Below, in pieces: positions 47,969 to 56,847 of a stretch of 64,000 nt of DNA. The stretch lies in contig NZ_JAMSHT010000001.1 in the NCBI RefSeq assembly GCF_023805295.1, forward strand, positions 1,798,001 to 1,862,000, read 5' to 3'. Source of the DNA: Sphingomicrobium sediminis (GTDB lineage Bacteria; Pseudomonadota; Alphaproteobacteria; Sphingomonadales; Sphingomonadaceae). Below the pieces are notes generated by a model, which was not told the DNA's origin, made no database searches, and saw nothing but the letters and a program-made list of their open reading frames with translations. Every line of letters begins with the position of its first letter. Position 1 is the stretch's first letter. Both the position numbers and the translations under genes were made by a program.

Positions 47969-48043
47969 TGGAGCGGGCGAGGCGATTCGAACGCCCGACC
48001 CTCACCTTGGCAAGGTGATGCTCTACCCCTGAGCTACGCCCGC
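47969..48043 (-). tRNA. tRNA-Gly (anticodon GCC)
   Basis: 75 nt including an encoded CCA. The 7-bp acceptor stem GCGGGCG/CGCCCGC, D-arm GCTC-AGGGGTA-GAGC, anticodon stem TCACC/GGTGA with loop TTGCCAA, and T-loop TTCGAAT are all present. The discriminator base is U. A run of five T follows the CCA on the minus strand. A promoter-like TTGCAG-N17-TATCTG lies upstream on the minus strand. Confidence 0.97.
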
Positions 48044-48051
48044 TCATGGCG

Positions 48052-48076
48052 GGTCGGGAATCAGTGCTTCCCGACC
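48052..48076. repeat. Inverted repeat just upstream of tRNA-Gly
   Basis: GGTCGGGAA and TTCCCGACC form a perfect 9-bp stem with a 7-base loop, 9 bases before the 5' end of the mature tRNA. It is probably within the precursor leader, where it could guide 5' processing, or it ends transcription from outside. Confidence 0.55.
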
Positions 48077-48194
48077 GGGTGGAGGGGCAGATAGCGGGCA
48101 TCCGACGATGCTGCAACCCCTTTTCAAGCCCTGCTTGCCGATAAGCGCACGCACCCCATATGAAGGAAGCAATCGACAGGAGTGAATTGACGCC

Positions 48195-49106
48195 ATGGCC
48201 AGCCTTTCTATGACCCCCGACGAACAGCAAGCGCTCAAGCGTTTCGAAGCGCAGGTCATCCAGCCCTCGATGGAGAAGCTGGTGCTGGTCCAGTTCACCG
48301 CCGAGTGGTGCGGGCCCTGCAAGCAATTGTCGCCCATCCTCGACCAGATCGCGCAGGATTTTGCCGACAAGGGCGTGTTGCTCGAGCGAGTCGATGTCGA
48401 TGCCGAGAAATTCATTGCGGCGCAGTTTCGCATCCAGTCCGTGCCGACCGTCTACGCCATCTTCCAGGGCCAGCCGGTTGCCGACCTCACCCAATATCGG
48501 ACGCCCGGCCAGCTGACCCAGGTGCTCGACCAGCTCGTGCGCCAACTGCCCCTCGGCGGCGAGGCGCAGCAGAAAGAGCAGGAAGTCGCGCCTTTGCTGG
48601 CCATGGGCGACGAGGTGCTCGAATCAGGCGATGCCGAACGCGGCATGATCCTCTTCACCCAGCTGATGGAAATGGACGCGGGCAATCCCAAGGTGATTGG
48701 CGGGCTCGCACGCGCGATGATCCTTGCCGGCAAACAGGACGATGCCGCGGCATTGCTCGACGGCGTCGAGGAGAAGATTGCCGACGACCCCGCCATCGCG
48801 CAGGCTCGGGCCCAGCTCAAGATGGCCAAGGCCGGCGAGGCCGCCGTCGACACCGCGCCCTATATCGCGCGGCTCGAAGCCGACGAAAATGACCATGAAG
48901 CCCGCTTCGCGCTGGCGCAGGCCGCGATGGCGGCGGGCGAGCGCGATGCGGCTGCGGATCAATTGCTCGAGATCATCGGCCGCGAACGCGATTGGGAAGA
49001 CGGCAAGGCCCGCGCGACCTTCCTCGAACTGCTCGAAGCGGCGGGACTCGAAGACGGCTGGTCGTCGCAGCAGCGGCGGCGCCTCAGCGCGGTGCTGTTC
49101 ACATGA
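48195..49106 (+). CDS. Thioredoxin-domain/TPR protein (CnoX/YbbN-like)
   Basis: 303 residues. The thioredoxin domain (25-125) has the redox motif FTAEWCGPCKQL (Cys near residues 38 and 41) and a cis-Pro in QSVPTVYAI. The rest (130-303) is made of helical TPR-like repeats, the layout of the co-chaperone/redoxin CnoX (YbbN). No signal peptide, so cytoplasmic. In CnoX proteins this domain order serves holdase and mixed-disulfide protection of chaperonin clients. Stop overlaps the next gene's ATG. Confidence 0.9.
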   Translation: MASLSMTPDEQQALKRFEAQVIQPSMEKLVLVQFTAEWCGPCKQLSPILDQIAQDFADKGVLLERVDVDAEKFIAAQFRIQSVPTVYAIFQGQPVADLTQYRTPGQLTQVLDQLVRQLPLGGEAQQKEQEVAPLLAMGDEVLESGDAERGMILFTQLMEMDAGNPKVIGGLARAMILAGKQDDAAALLDGVEEKIADDPAIAQARAQLKMAKAGEAAVDTAPYIARLEADENDHEARFALAQAAMAAGERDAAADQLLEIIGRERDWEDGKARATFLELLEAAGLEDGWSSQQRRRLSAVLFT

Positions 49107-49735
49107 TGGGCGCCAAGCCCGCCCGCGTTCCCATCTTCCCGCTGCCCGGGGCGATCCTCTTCCCCCGCGCCCAGCTCCCGCTCCACATTTTCGAAGCGCG
49201 CTACCGCGACATGGTGCGCGATGCCGCATCCAGCGATGGCCGTATCGCGATGATCCAGCCAATCGGGCTGGAGGACGAGACGCGGCTGCACAAGGTCGGC
49301 TGCGTCGGCGAGATCGTCGCCATGGACGAGCTTGATGACGGGCGCTTCAACATCGTGCTCGAAGGTGCCGAACGTTTCCGCCTGATCCGCGAGGCCGAGG
49401 TCGACACGCTCTATCGGCAGGCCGATGTCGACCTTGCCGCGTTCGTCGAGGGCGACCCCATTCCGCTCGGCCCGGCGCGCCGCTCCTCGGTGGAAGACGA
49501 AGCGCGCAAGTTCGGCGATGCACTCGGCCTCGAGGTCGATTGGGAAGCGGTGACACGGCTCGATGATGAGACGCTCGTCAATGCGATCGCGCAGGTCGCG
49601 CCGTTCGACATTTCCGCCAAGCAGGCGCTGCTCGAAGAAAGCGGCCTCGCCCAGCGCGCCGACCTGCTAGTCCAGCTGATGCAATTCCAGCGCATCGCCC
49701 CCGGCGGCCCGGAAGCCGACCAGACGCTGCAATAG
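49103..49735 (+). CDS. LON peptidase N-terminal substrate-binding domain protein
   Basis: 210 residues from the ATG that overlaps the thioredoxin stop. VPIFPLPGAILFPRAQLPLHIFEARYRDMV is divided here as the hallmark start (VPIFPLPGAILFPR followed by LHIFEARY). GCVGEI and VLEGAERFRL complete the PUA-like domain. There is no ATPase or protease domain. Such stand-alone proteins often accompany CnoX-like genes in alphaproteobacteria; role unknown, possibly substrate binding. Confidence 0.9.
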   Translation: MMGAKPARVPIFPLPGAILFPRAQLPLHIFEARYRDMVRDAASSDGRIAMIQPIGLEDETRLHKVGCVGEIVAMDELDDGRFNIVLEGAERFRLIREAEVDTLYRQADVDLAAFVEGDPIPLGPARRSSVEDEARKFGDALGLEVDWEAVTRLDDETLVNAIAQVAPFDISAKQALLEESGLAQRADLLVQLMQFQRIAPGGPEADQTLQ

Positions 49736-49736
49736 T

Positions 49737-50951
49737 CTAGATCGGAAGGCCGCGCAGCAAGAGCGGCAGGTCGCCGGAGGTGCCGCGGGCTTCGTCCATC
49801 AGCCTTTGTTTGACCGGGCCAATCCGATCGATCAGTGCCATGCCGAAGCGGCGCACCGCCGAGGCTGGCTTCCCGGGAATGCCGTAGAGCCGCGTCAGGC
49901 TGTCGGTCGCCATCGCCACCATCAGCGTGTCGAGGCTGCGCCATTTCTCGTAGCGGTCGAGCAAGGCTGCATCGCCAAGGTCGAGGCCAAGCCGCGCGCC
50001 GTCGACGAGGACTTCGGCCAATGCCGCGGCATCGCGATAGCCAAGGTTGACGCCCTGGCCGGCAATCGGATGGATGCCGTGCGCGGCGTCGCCGATCATG
50101 GCGAGCCTGGTATCGGTCATGCGGACCGTATGGTGGAAGCCGAGCGGATAGGAGGAGCGCGGCGCGATCATCTCGATCTTGCCGAGAAAGCCGCCCATGG
50201 CCGCTTCGGCTTCTGCAGCGAAGCCTTCATCATCGAGCTTGAGCAATCCAGGGGCGTCAGCCGAGCTCACCGACCAGACGATCGCCGAGCGATGCCGCCC
50301 GTCCGCACCGTCCGTCATCGGCAGCAGGGCGAAGGGCCCGGCCGGGTAAAAGATCTCGTAAGCGATATCGCCGTGCGGTTGCTCATGAACCAAAGTCGAG
50401 ACGATCGCGGCATGATCGTATTTCCAGCGGGCGACACGGATACCCGCAGCGTCGCGGGTCGGCGAATTGCGTCCTTCGGCAGCGACCATGAGCGGCGCAG
50501 CGATCGTGTCGCCATTGTCGAGCGTCATGCGCACGCCTTGTTCATCGCGAACGGTCTCGGCCGACTTCCGACCGAACCGCAGGTCGATATTCTTGCCGGC
50601 CTTGGCGCGTTCCAGCAGCGCGATACGCAGATGGCGATTCTCGTGCATCCAGCCGAGTGGTTCGCCTTCTCCTTCGCTATCGAAGACCAGCCCGCCCGGC
50701 GCGAGGCCGTCGGCAACCTGGATTTTGGCGATCGGATTGCCGGGTTCGGGGAAATGGGCGCTGATGCCCAGCGTGTCGAACATCCGCTTGGATGAAGAGG
50801 ACAAGGCGCTGGTGCGCCCGTCGAACGCGCCGGTCAGCCGCGCCTCGGGATCGGCGGGGTCGACGACAATGCAGGAAAGGCCGGCGCTATCGAGCGCCGC
50901 AGCGAAGGCGAGGCCGACGAGCCCGCCACCTGAAATGATCACATCGCTCAT
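49737..50951 (-). CDS. UbiH/COQ6-type FAD-dependent aromatic hydroxylase
   Basis: 404 residues. FAD-binding IISGGGLVGLAFAAAL begins the protein; a DG-type middle motif AEGRNSPTRDAAGI and the late MIGDAAHGIHPIAGQGVNLGYRDAAAL are characteristic of the UbiH/UbiF/Coq6 family. It likely introduces a hydroxyl in ubiquinone synthesis; the ring position cannot be assigned. The stop codon is one base past that of the convergent LON-domain gene. Divergent from ftsK. Confidence 0.92.
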   Translation of the reverse strand: MSDVIISGGGLVGLAFAAALDSAGLSCIVVDPADPEARLTGAFDGRTSALSSSSKRMFDTLGISAHFPEPGNPIAKIQVADGLAPGGLVFDSEGEGEPLGWMHENRHLRIALLERAKAGKNIDLRFGRKSAETVRDEQGVRMTLDNGDTIAAPLMVAAEGRNSPTRDAAGIRVARWKYDHAAIVSTLVHEQPHGDIAYEIFYPAGPFALLPMTDGADGRHRSAIVWSVSSADAPGLLKLDDEGFAAEAEAAMGGFLGKIEMIAPRSSYPLGFHHTVRMTDTRLAMIGDAAHGIHPIAGQGVNLGYRDAAALAEVLVDGARLGLDLGDAALLDRYEKWRSLDTLMVAMATDSLTRLYGIPGKPASAVRRFGMALIDRIGPVKQRLMDEARGTSGDLPLLLRGLPI

Positions 50952-51002
50952 GACGATGTCATGTAGGACAGAGCCGGTTGTTGCGATAGGGGCGACAAAT
51001 AT

Positions 51003-51031
51003 TTGACCCGAACGAGCGAGCGGACTCTAAT
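51003..51031 (+). promoter_or_regulatory. Predicted sigma70-type promoter of ftsK
   Basis: TTGACC and TCTAAT separated by exactly 17 bases, 31 bases before the ftsK ATG, in the 110-base gap between divergent genes. An AAGGGAG ribosome site follows at 51051. Confidence 0.6.
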
Positions 51032-51061
51032 AGGGGTCAAGGGCAAGGCGAAGGGAGCGGC

Positions 51062-53380
51062 ATGGCCACGCGCGCGAAAAAGAAGGCGAATAGCTGGGGC
51101 GAGACGGTGTCCGCCTTCACCGGACGATTGTCGCGCCGTGTCTGGGGCGGGTTGCTCGGCATCATCGGGCTGACCTTTGCCGCCGCGTTGGTCAGCCACG
51201 ATTCGACCGATCCGAGCTTCTCGACTGCTGCGGGCGGCACCCCCGCCAACTGGATGGGGGGAATCGGTGCCTATGCTAGCGATGCAGTCACCTTCCTGTT
51301 CGGGCTGGGTGCCTGGCTGTTCGTTCCCTTGCTGTTGATCGCGGCATGGCGACATTTGCGGCTGGCCGAACCTGCGCCTGCAGGGCGTTCCTTGCTGCTA
51401 TCCTTCATCGGCGTCGGGCTTGTCGGCACGGCGCTCGCGCTGCTGCCGGCCAGCGCAACCAGCGACCTGCCGGCGGGATGGGGCGGGCTCATCGGGATGG
51501 GCGGCGCCGGTCTCGTCGACGGCGGCGTCGCGCTGATCGACAATGAATCGATCGAAGGGCCGGTGCGCCTCTCGCTGCTCGGCATTGCCGCCATTGCAGG
51601 ACTCGCCTTCTTCGTGATGGCCGCGGCCTTGCGCGACGAGGAGCGCGATAGCCTCAAGGCGCTTGTGCCCAATCGCGATACGCTGGTCCGCACCCCTCGC
51701 GCGACCAAGCCCAAGCGCGAAAAGCTGTCTCGTCGCGAGCGCAAGTCGGCGGCGGCCAAGGAAAAGGTCGCCATCGCCGAGCGTGCCGGCCCGGTCGTAG
51801 CCTCGGGTCGTGCCAAGCCTGCAAAGCCACGCCGCGCGCAGGGCAAGCAGACGAGCCTCGCTTTGGGCGACGGGTTCGAACTGCCCGCGCTCGACCTGCT
51901 CGCCCCGCCGGGCGAAGAGGTGAATGCCAAGGTCGACAAGGCCGCGCTCGAGCGCAATGCGCGCCTGCTCGAAAGCGTGCTCGAAGACTTCCATGTTCGC
52001 GGCGACATCGTCGAGGTGAAGCCGGGTCCGGTCGTCACCATGTACGAACTGGAGCCCGCCAGCGGCATCAAGGCGAGCCGCGTCATCCAGCTCGCCGACG
52101 ACATCGCCCGCAATATGAGCGCCTTGTCCGCCCGCGTCGCGACCATCCCGGGGCGCACGGTGATCGGCATCGAGCTGCCCAACCAGGAGCGCGACTACGT
52201 CAACATGCGCGAGCTGTTAGGCAGCGAGGATTTTGCCACGGAAGACCGCGCGCTGCCGATCATCCTCGGCAAGGACATTTCGGGCGAGCCGGTCATCGCC
52301 GACCTCGCACCCATGCCGCATTTGCTCGTCGCGGGTACCACGGGGTCGGGCAAGTCGGTCGGCCTCAACGCGATGATCATGAGCCTGCTCTATCGCCTGA
52401 GCCCCGACGAGTGCCGCTTCATCATGATCGACCCTAAGATGCTCGAACTCAGCATCTACGACGATATCCCGCACTTGCTGGCACCAGTGGTGACCGAGCC
52501 TGCCAAGGCGATCCGCGCTCTCAAATGGACCGTCGAGCAGATGGAAGAGCGTTATCGCATGATGGCAAGCCTATCGGTGCGTCAGCTTTCCAGCTTCAAC
52601 AAGAAGGTCATCGAAGCGCGCGCCAAGGGCAAACCGCTGGGGCGCAAGGTGCAAACTGGTTACGATGCCGAAACGGGTCAACCGACCTACGAGACCGAGC
52701 AGCTCGATTACGAGCCGCTGCCGCAGATCGTTGTCGTGGTCGACGAACTTGCCGATCTCATGATGACCGCGGGCAAGGATGTCGAATTCCTGATTCAGCG
52801 TCTCGCCCAGAAGGCGCGCGCGGCGGGCATCCACCTCATCATGGCGACGCAGCGCCCCTCGGTCGATGTCATCACCGGCGTCATCAAGGCCAACCTGCCG
52901 ACCCGCATCAGCTTCCAGGTCACCAGCAAGATCGATTCGCGCACCATTCTCGGGGAGCAGGGCGCCGAACAGCTGCTCGGAAAGGGCGACATGCTGTTCA
53001 TGCCCGGCGGCAAGCGCATCAATCGCGTCCACGGTCCCTTCGTCTCCGACGACGAGGTCCGCGCCGTCGCCGACTTCTGGCGCGCCCAGGGCCAGCCCGA
53101 TTACATCCAGGCGGTCACCGAGGAGCCCGAAGATGGCGGCTTCTCGTTGGACGGTGCGCCCGAGGACGATAGTGAAGAAAATGCGCAATACCGCCAGGCG
53201 GTGCAGATCGTAGCCGAGAGCCAGAAGGCCTCAACCTCCTATCTGCAACGCCGCTTGCGCGTCGGCTACAACACTGCGGCCCGCCTGATCGAGGAAATGG
53301 AAGAACAGGGCCTGATCAGCGGGCCCGATCATGTTGGTCGCAGGGAAGTCTTGATCGACCGCGACGGCAACCGCATTTAG
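51062..53380 (+). CDS. ftsK: DNA translocase FtsK
   Basis: 772 residues. The N-terminal membrane domain (about 25-190) has four hydrophobic segments. A basic Lys/Arg/Ala linker (195-270) is short compared with E. coli. The RecA-like motor has Walker A GTTGSGKSVGLN near residue 424 and Walker B IVVVVDELADLMM near 560. QRLAQKARAAGIHLIMATQRPSVDVITG follows. The C-terminal gamma winged helix (700-770, STSYLQRRLRVGYNTAARLIEEME) reads polar KOPS-type sequences. It pumps chromosome termini through the division septum. Confidence 0.97.
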   Translation: MATRAKKKANSWGETVSAFTGRLSRRVWGGLLGIIGLTFAAALVSHDSTDPSFSTAAGGTPANWMGGIGAYASDAVTFLFGLGAWLFVPLLLIAAWRHLRLAEPAPAGRSLLLSFIGVGLVGTALALLPASATSDLPAGWGGLIGMGGAGLVDGGVALIDNESIEGPVRLSLLGIAAIAGLAFFVMAAALRDEERDSLKALVPNRDTLVRTPRATKPKREKLSRRERKSAAAKEKVAIAERAGPVVASGRAKPAKPRRAQGKQTSLALGDGFELPALDLLAPPGEEVNAKVDKAALERNARLLESVLEDFHVRGDIVEVKPGPVVTMYELEPASGIKASRVIQLADDIARNMSALSARVATIPGRTVIGIELPNQERDYVNMRELLGSEDFATEDRALPIILGKDISGEPVIADLAPMPHLLVAGTTGSGKSVGLNAMIMSLLYRLSPDECRFIMIDPKMLELSIYDDIPHLLAPVVTEPAKAIRALKWTVEQMEERYRMMASLSVRQLSSFNKKVIEARAKGKPLGRKVQTGYDAETGQPTYETEQLDYEPLPQIVVVVDELADLMMTAGKDVEFLIQRLAQKARAAGIHLIMATQRPSVDVITGVIKANLPTRISFQVTSKIDSRTILGEQGAEQLLGKGDMLFMPGGKRINRVHGPFVSDDEVRAVADFWRAQGQPDYIQAVTEEPEDGGFSLDGAPEDDSEENAQYRQAVQIVAESQKASTSYLQRRLRVGYNTAARLIEEMEEQGLISGPDHVGRREVLIDRDGNRI

Positions 53381-53472
53381 GGAACACAATCGCTGAACGG
53401 CAGGTTCAGAGGCGGTTCAACCCGTCTGGCATAGTCCGGACGCCAAGACTTTTCATTGGAGTTTGGAAAGAT

Positions 53473-54084
53473 ATGAGCCATTTTCTTCGCAACGGCGCAA
53501 TTGCCGCTTCCGCCGTCGCCATGGTCGCCGCACCGGTCGTCGCGCAGAGCGAGCGCCGCGCCACGATCAGCGAGGTCGAACAGCATCTCGCCCAGACCCG
53601 TTCGCTGAGCGCGAACTTCACCCAGACCAACGAGAAGAATCAGAGCTTCCGCGGCACGCTGGCGCTGAAACGCCCGGGCAAGATCAAGTTCGACTTCGGC
53701 ACCAGCGCCAACATGACGCTCGTTTCCGAGAACGACCGCCTCTACTTCCTCGATTATGACGTGAACCAGAAGGATAGCTGGTCGATCCGCAACTCGCCGC
53801 TGTCGGTCTTGCTCGAAAGCAATCCCGATCTCGACCGTATCGCCGAAGTGTTGCCGACCAACGACCCGCGCGTCGTTCTCGTCAAGGCCCGCGATGCGCG
53901 TCGTCCCGAATTCGGCACGCTCATCCTGTCCTTCACCAAGAGCTCGGCCGGCCCTGCGGGCCTCCGCCTCGAAGGCTGGGTCGCGATCGATGCCCAGGGC
54001 AAGCGCACCAATATCAGCCTGTCGGGCCAGCGCTATAATGGCAGCATCCCCGACAGCCGCTTCGCCTATCGCGACATCGACTAG
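53473..54084 (+). CDS. LolA-like outer-membrane lipoprotein carrier
   Basis: 203 residues. A cleavable signal peptide (AIAASAVAMVAAPVVAQS) is followed by a LolA/LolB-type open beta barrel: SLSANFTQTNEKNQSFRGTLALKRPGKIKFDF is the typical first strand set (shown here as SLSANFTQT and GTLALKRPGKIKFDF). LYFLDYDVNQ and the C-terminal Arg-rich loop are also seen. LolA shuttles lipoproteins from inner to outer membrane. It follows ftsK by 92 bases, as LolA follows ftsK in many proteobacteria. The divergent length and sequence make the exact LolA role probable, not certain. Confidence 0.85.
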   Translation: MSHFLRNGAIAASAVAMVAAPVVAQSERRATISEVEQHLAQTRSLSANFTQTNEKNQSFRGTLALKRPGKIKFDFGTSANMTLVSENDRLYFLDYDVNQKDSWSIRNSPLSVLLESNPDLDRIAEVLPTNDPRVVLVKARDARRPEFGTLILSFTKSSAGPAGLRLEGWVAIDAQGKRTNISLSGQRYNGSIPDSRFAYRDID

Positions 54085-54239
54085 TCAAATATCTGGTAGC
54101 AAAGAGAAACTGTTCATCTTGGCGCAAGCTACCAAGGCTTACAAAAGTGTCGATAGCGACTCGCCCGGGGTTTCCCCCTGTTACCCGTAGGCTCCGCTAT
54201 CGCCTTGCGTGACGAACGCTAGGTCGGCCCTCGCTCCAT

Positions 54240-54262
54240 GCCCCCGGAGCGGGGGCCTTTTT
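54240..54262 (+). terminator. Rho-independent terminator
   Basis: GCCCCC and GGGGGC form a 6-bp stem with a GGAGC loop, followed by C and TTTTT. It is 155 bases after the lolA-like stop, far enough that it could end a separate short transcript as well as the lolA mRNA. The 269-base gap 54085-54353 holds no open frame I would call. Confidence 0.8.
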
Positions 54263-54353
54263 GTTGATGCTTGGGCGCTGCCACTGGCGAGAGGCGGAAG
54301 GCCTCGCTACATGAGGGGCTGACCTCCAGAACCAAAGTTTCGAAAGCTTTCCA

Positions 54354-55145
54354 TTGCCTTCTCTCAAAATTGCCAGCTGGAATATCAATTCGGTGCGCGC
54401 ACGGCCGGATCTCGTCTCGCGCTTTCTCGAGGAAGCCGATCCCGACATTCTATGCCTCCAAGAAACCAAGGCGCATAACGACGTCTTCCCGCGCAAATTC
54501 TTCGAAGAGCGCGGCTATCCGCACATCGCGCTGAATGGGCAAAAGATGCATCACGGGGTGGGGACGATTTCCAAGGTCCCGCTCGAAGAGGACCTGCGGC
54601 ACGACTGGCAGGACAATGGCGAAGCGCGCCATATTGGTGTTCGCGTGGCCGGCAAGTTCCGCCTCGAAAATGTCTACGTACCCGCTGGCGGGGACGTTCC
54701 GGACCGTGACGTCAACCCGAAATTTGGCCAGAAACTGGACTTTCTGGGTCGTATGACGGAGTGGGGCCAAAAGTTGGCTGAGCCGACTTTGCTGGTCGGT
54801 GACTTCAACATTGCGCCCTTGGAATGTGACGTCTGGAGCCACAAGCAATTGCTCAACGTCGTGAGCCATACGCCGATCGAGGTCGAGACGCTGCAGCGCT
54901 TCAAGGATTCGCACGATTGGGTCGATCTGGGGCGCAAGTTCATCCCGGCGCCCGAGCGCTGCTTCACTTGGTGGAGCTACCGATCGCCCGACTACACCAA
55001 GAATGATCGCGGCCGTCGTCTCGACCATATGTGGTGCTCGCCGACGCTCGAAGACAAGGTTACCGGCCACGAAGTGCACGAACCGGTGCGCGGCTGGGAA
55101 AAGCCGTCCGATCACGTGCCTTTGGTGTGCGAGGTACAGCTTTGA
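54354..55145 (+). CDS. xth: Exodeoxyribonuclease III
   Basis: 263 residues from a TTG start; homology starts right there (LKIASWNINSVRARP) and no ATG fits. Endonuclease/exonuclease/phosphatase motifs LCLQETKA, GVGTISK, VYVPAGGD, VGDFNIAP, FTWWSYR, RLDHMW and SDHVPL are all present, with the catalytic His in the last. It processes abasic sites and 3' blocks. The stop overlaps the start of ribA (TTGA). Confidence 0.94.
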   Translation: MPSLKIASWNINSVRARPDLVSRFLEEADPDILCLQETKAHNDVFPRKFFEERGYPHIALNGQKMHHGVGTISKVPLEEDLRHDWQDNGEARHIGVRVAGKFRLENVYVPAGGDVPDRDVNPKFGQKLDFLGRMTEWGQKLAEPTLLVGDFNIAPLECDVWSHKQLLNVVSHTPIEVETLQRFKDSHDWVDLGRKFIPAPERCFTWWSYRSPDYTKNDRGRRLDHMWCSPTLEDKVTGHEVHEPVRGWEKPSDHVPLVCEVQL

Positions 55146-56179
55146 GCGAGGCCTTTCCGGTCGAACGGGCAGTTGCCCGGCTTCGGCTGGGACGGCCGGT
55201 GACGCTTGAAGATGGCCGTGACACGCTGACCTTCGTGGCAGTGGAGACTGCCAGCGCGGCGTTGGTCGAAGAAACGGGCGAGGGTGCAGGGCTTATCCTC
55301 AGCGGCCAGCGCGGCGCTGCGTTGGGGCTTTGCAACCAGAAGGGCGCGGCCAATGCCAGCAACCCGGTGCGCCTGCGCATGGAGCCATGGCTCGATCTTG
55401 AGACCATGCAGCGCCTCGTCGATCCAGCCGGCGACTTCGAACGTGCGCCGATCGGGCCGCTGACCTGCACCGACGGATCCGCACTCGATTCCGCGGCAAT
55501 CCGCCTGCTGCTCCATGCTGGGCTGATGCCCGCGGCATTGGTCGTGAATGTTGAGGCAGACGCGCTTCCGGTAGAGAAATTGGCGGAAGCCCGCGGGAAA
55601 ATGACGCAGGTCTCCAGAGCAAAACTGCCGGTCGATGATCTGCCGGAAAGCCAGATCGCCGTATTTCGCGACGGGATCACGGGGGCCGAGCATGCGGCGC
55701 TGATCGTCGGGGCCTTTGGCGGGGAGCCGCCTTTGGTGCGCCTGCACAGCGAGTGTCTGACCGGCGACGTGTTCGGCAGCCTCAAATGCGATTGCGGGCC
55801 GCAGCTCAAGGCGGCGCTCGACATCATTGGCGCGGCGGGAGGCGGTGTGCTGCTCTATCTGCGCCAGGAAGGGCGCGGCATCGGGCTCGGCAACAAGATC
55901 CGCGCCTACGCCCTGCAGGATCGGGGCCTCGATACGGTCGATGCCAATCGTCGACTCGGCTTTGGCGATGACGAGCGCGACTATGGCATTGCTGCAGCGA
56001 TGCTACGCGAGCTAGGGATCGACAAGGTGCGATTGCTGACCAACAATCCCAACAAGATGGCGGGGCTGGAGGGCGAGGGTGTGACGGTCACCGAACGCGT
56101 GGCGCATCACATGCCCACCAATCCGCACAATGCCGACTATATCGCGACCAAGAAGGCGCGATCGGGCCATCTCGATTAA
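55142..56179 (+). CDS. ribA: GTP cyclohydrolase II with degenerate N-terminal domain
   Basis: 345 residues assuming the TTG that overlaps the xth stop. Residues 1-150 resemble a DHBP-synthase domain but lack an obvious catalytic set. Residues 155-345 are GTP cyclohydrolase II: VRLHSECLTGDVFGSLKCDCG with zinc Cys (pattern C-x10-C-x-C), YLRQEGRGIGL, YALQD, and LLTNNPNKMAGL. It begins riboflavin synthesis. Such RibBA-derived proteins with an inactive N-terminus are common in alphaproteobacteria. Convergent with the yggS-like gene (4-base overlap). Confidence 0.9.
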   Translation: MSEAFPVERAVARLRLGRPVTLEDGRDTLTFVAVETASAALVEETGEGAGLILSGQRGAALGLCNQKGAANASNPVRLRMEPWLDLETMQRLVDPAGDFERAPIGPLTCTDGSALDSAAIRLLLHAGLMPAALVVNVEADALPVEKLAEARGKMTQVSRAKLPVDDLPESQIAVFRDGITGAEHAALIVGAFGGEPPLVRLHSECLTGDVFGSLKCDCGPQLKAALDIIGAAGGGVLLYLRQEGRGIGLGNKIRAYALQDRGLDTVDANRRLGFGDDERDYGIAAAMLRELGIDKVRLLTNNPNKMAGLEGEGVTVTERVAHHMPTNPHNADYIATKKARSGHLD

Positions 56180-56826
56180 GCGGGACGCTCCCCGAAGATC
56201 GCCGAGCCGATGCGCAAGTGGGTCGCTCCCAGCATCACCGCATCCTCATAATCGCCAGACATCCCCATCGAGAGGCCGGTGACGTCATGACGTCGCGCCA
56301 GCTCTGCCATCAGGGCAAAGAAGGGCGAGGCTTCGAGGTCGGCGGGCGGAATGCACATGAGTCCCTTGAGGGGCAGCTCACGCTCGCGGACTTTGGCGAG
56401 AAAATCGCCGAGCCCATCGACCGCCACGCCGCCTTTCTGCTCCTCGCCGCCGATATTCACTTGGACGAAAAGATCGGGGCAGTTGCCGGTCTTTTCCGCC
56501 TCCTTGGTGATCGACTTGAGCAGGCTCATCCGGTCAAGCGAGTGGATCGAGGCACATAGCGCCATCGCATCGGCTGCCTTGTTCGACTGCAATTGCCCGA
56601 TCATGTGGACGCGGGCATCGGGATACTCTTCGAGCAGCCCGGGCCACTTATCCTGCGCTTCCTGCACGCGACTTTCCCCGAAATCACGATGCCCGGCTTC
56701 GAGCAACGGGCGGATCGCGTCCGCGTCATGCTTTTTCGACACGGCGATCAATGTCGGAAGGTCTTTTCGCCCGGCTCGCTTGGCGGCCAGGGCGATCTGG
56801 TCCTGAATGTCTTGGATGCTGGCCAT
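56176..56826 (-). CDS. YggS/PROSC-family PLP homeostasis protein
   Basis: 216 residues from MASIQDIQ. The PLP-Lys is in TLIAVSKKHDADAI; FGESRVQEAQDKW, HMIGQLQSNKA, LFVQVNIGGEEQKGG, GLMCIPP and LSMGMSGDYEDAVMLGATHLRIGSAIFG are divided motifs of the family. It binds PLP and helps amino-acid and vitamin B6 homeostasis, with no known catalysis. Divergent from the ThiE-like gene with a 21-base gap. Longer upstream frames run antisense to that gene. Confidence 0.93.
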   Translation of the reverse strand: MASIQDIQDQIALAAKRAGRKDLPTLIAVSKKHDADAIRPLLEAGHRDFGESRVQEAQDKWPGLLEEYPDARVHMIGQLQSNKAADAMALCASIHSLDRMSLLKSITKEAEKTGNCPDLFVQVNIGGEEQKGGVAVDGLGDFLAKVRERELPLKGLMCIPPADLEASPFFALMAELARRHDVTGLSMGMSGDYEDAVMLGATHLRIGSAIFGERPA

Positions 56827-56847
56827 GGGCGCGGCTATAGCAGGCCG

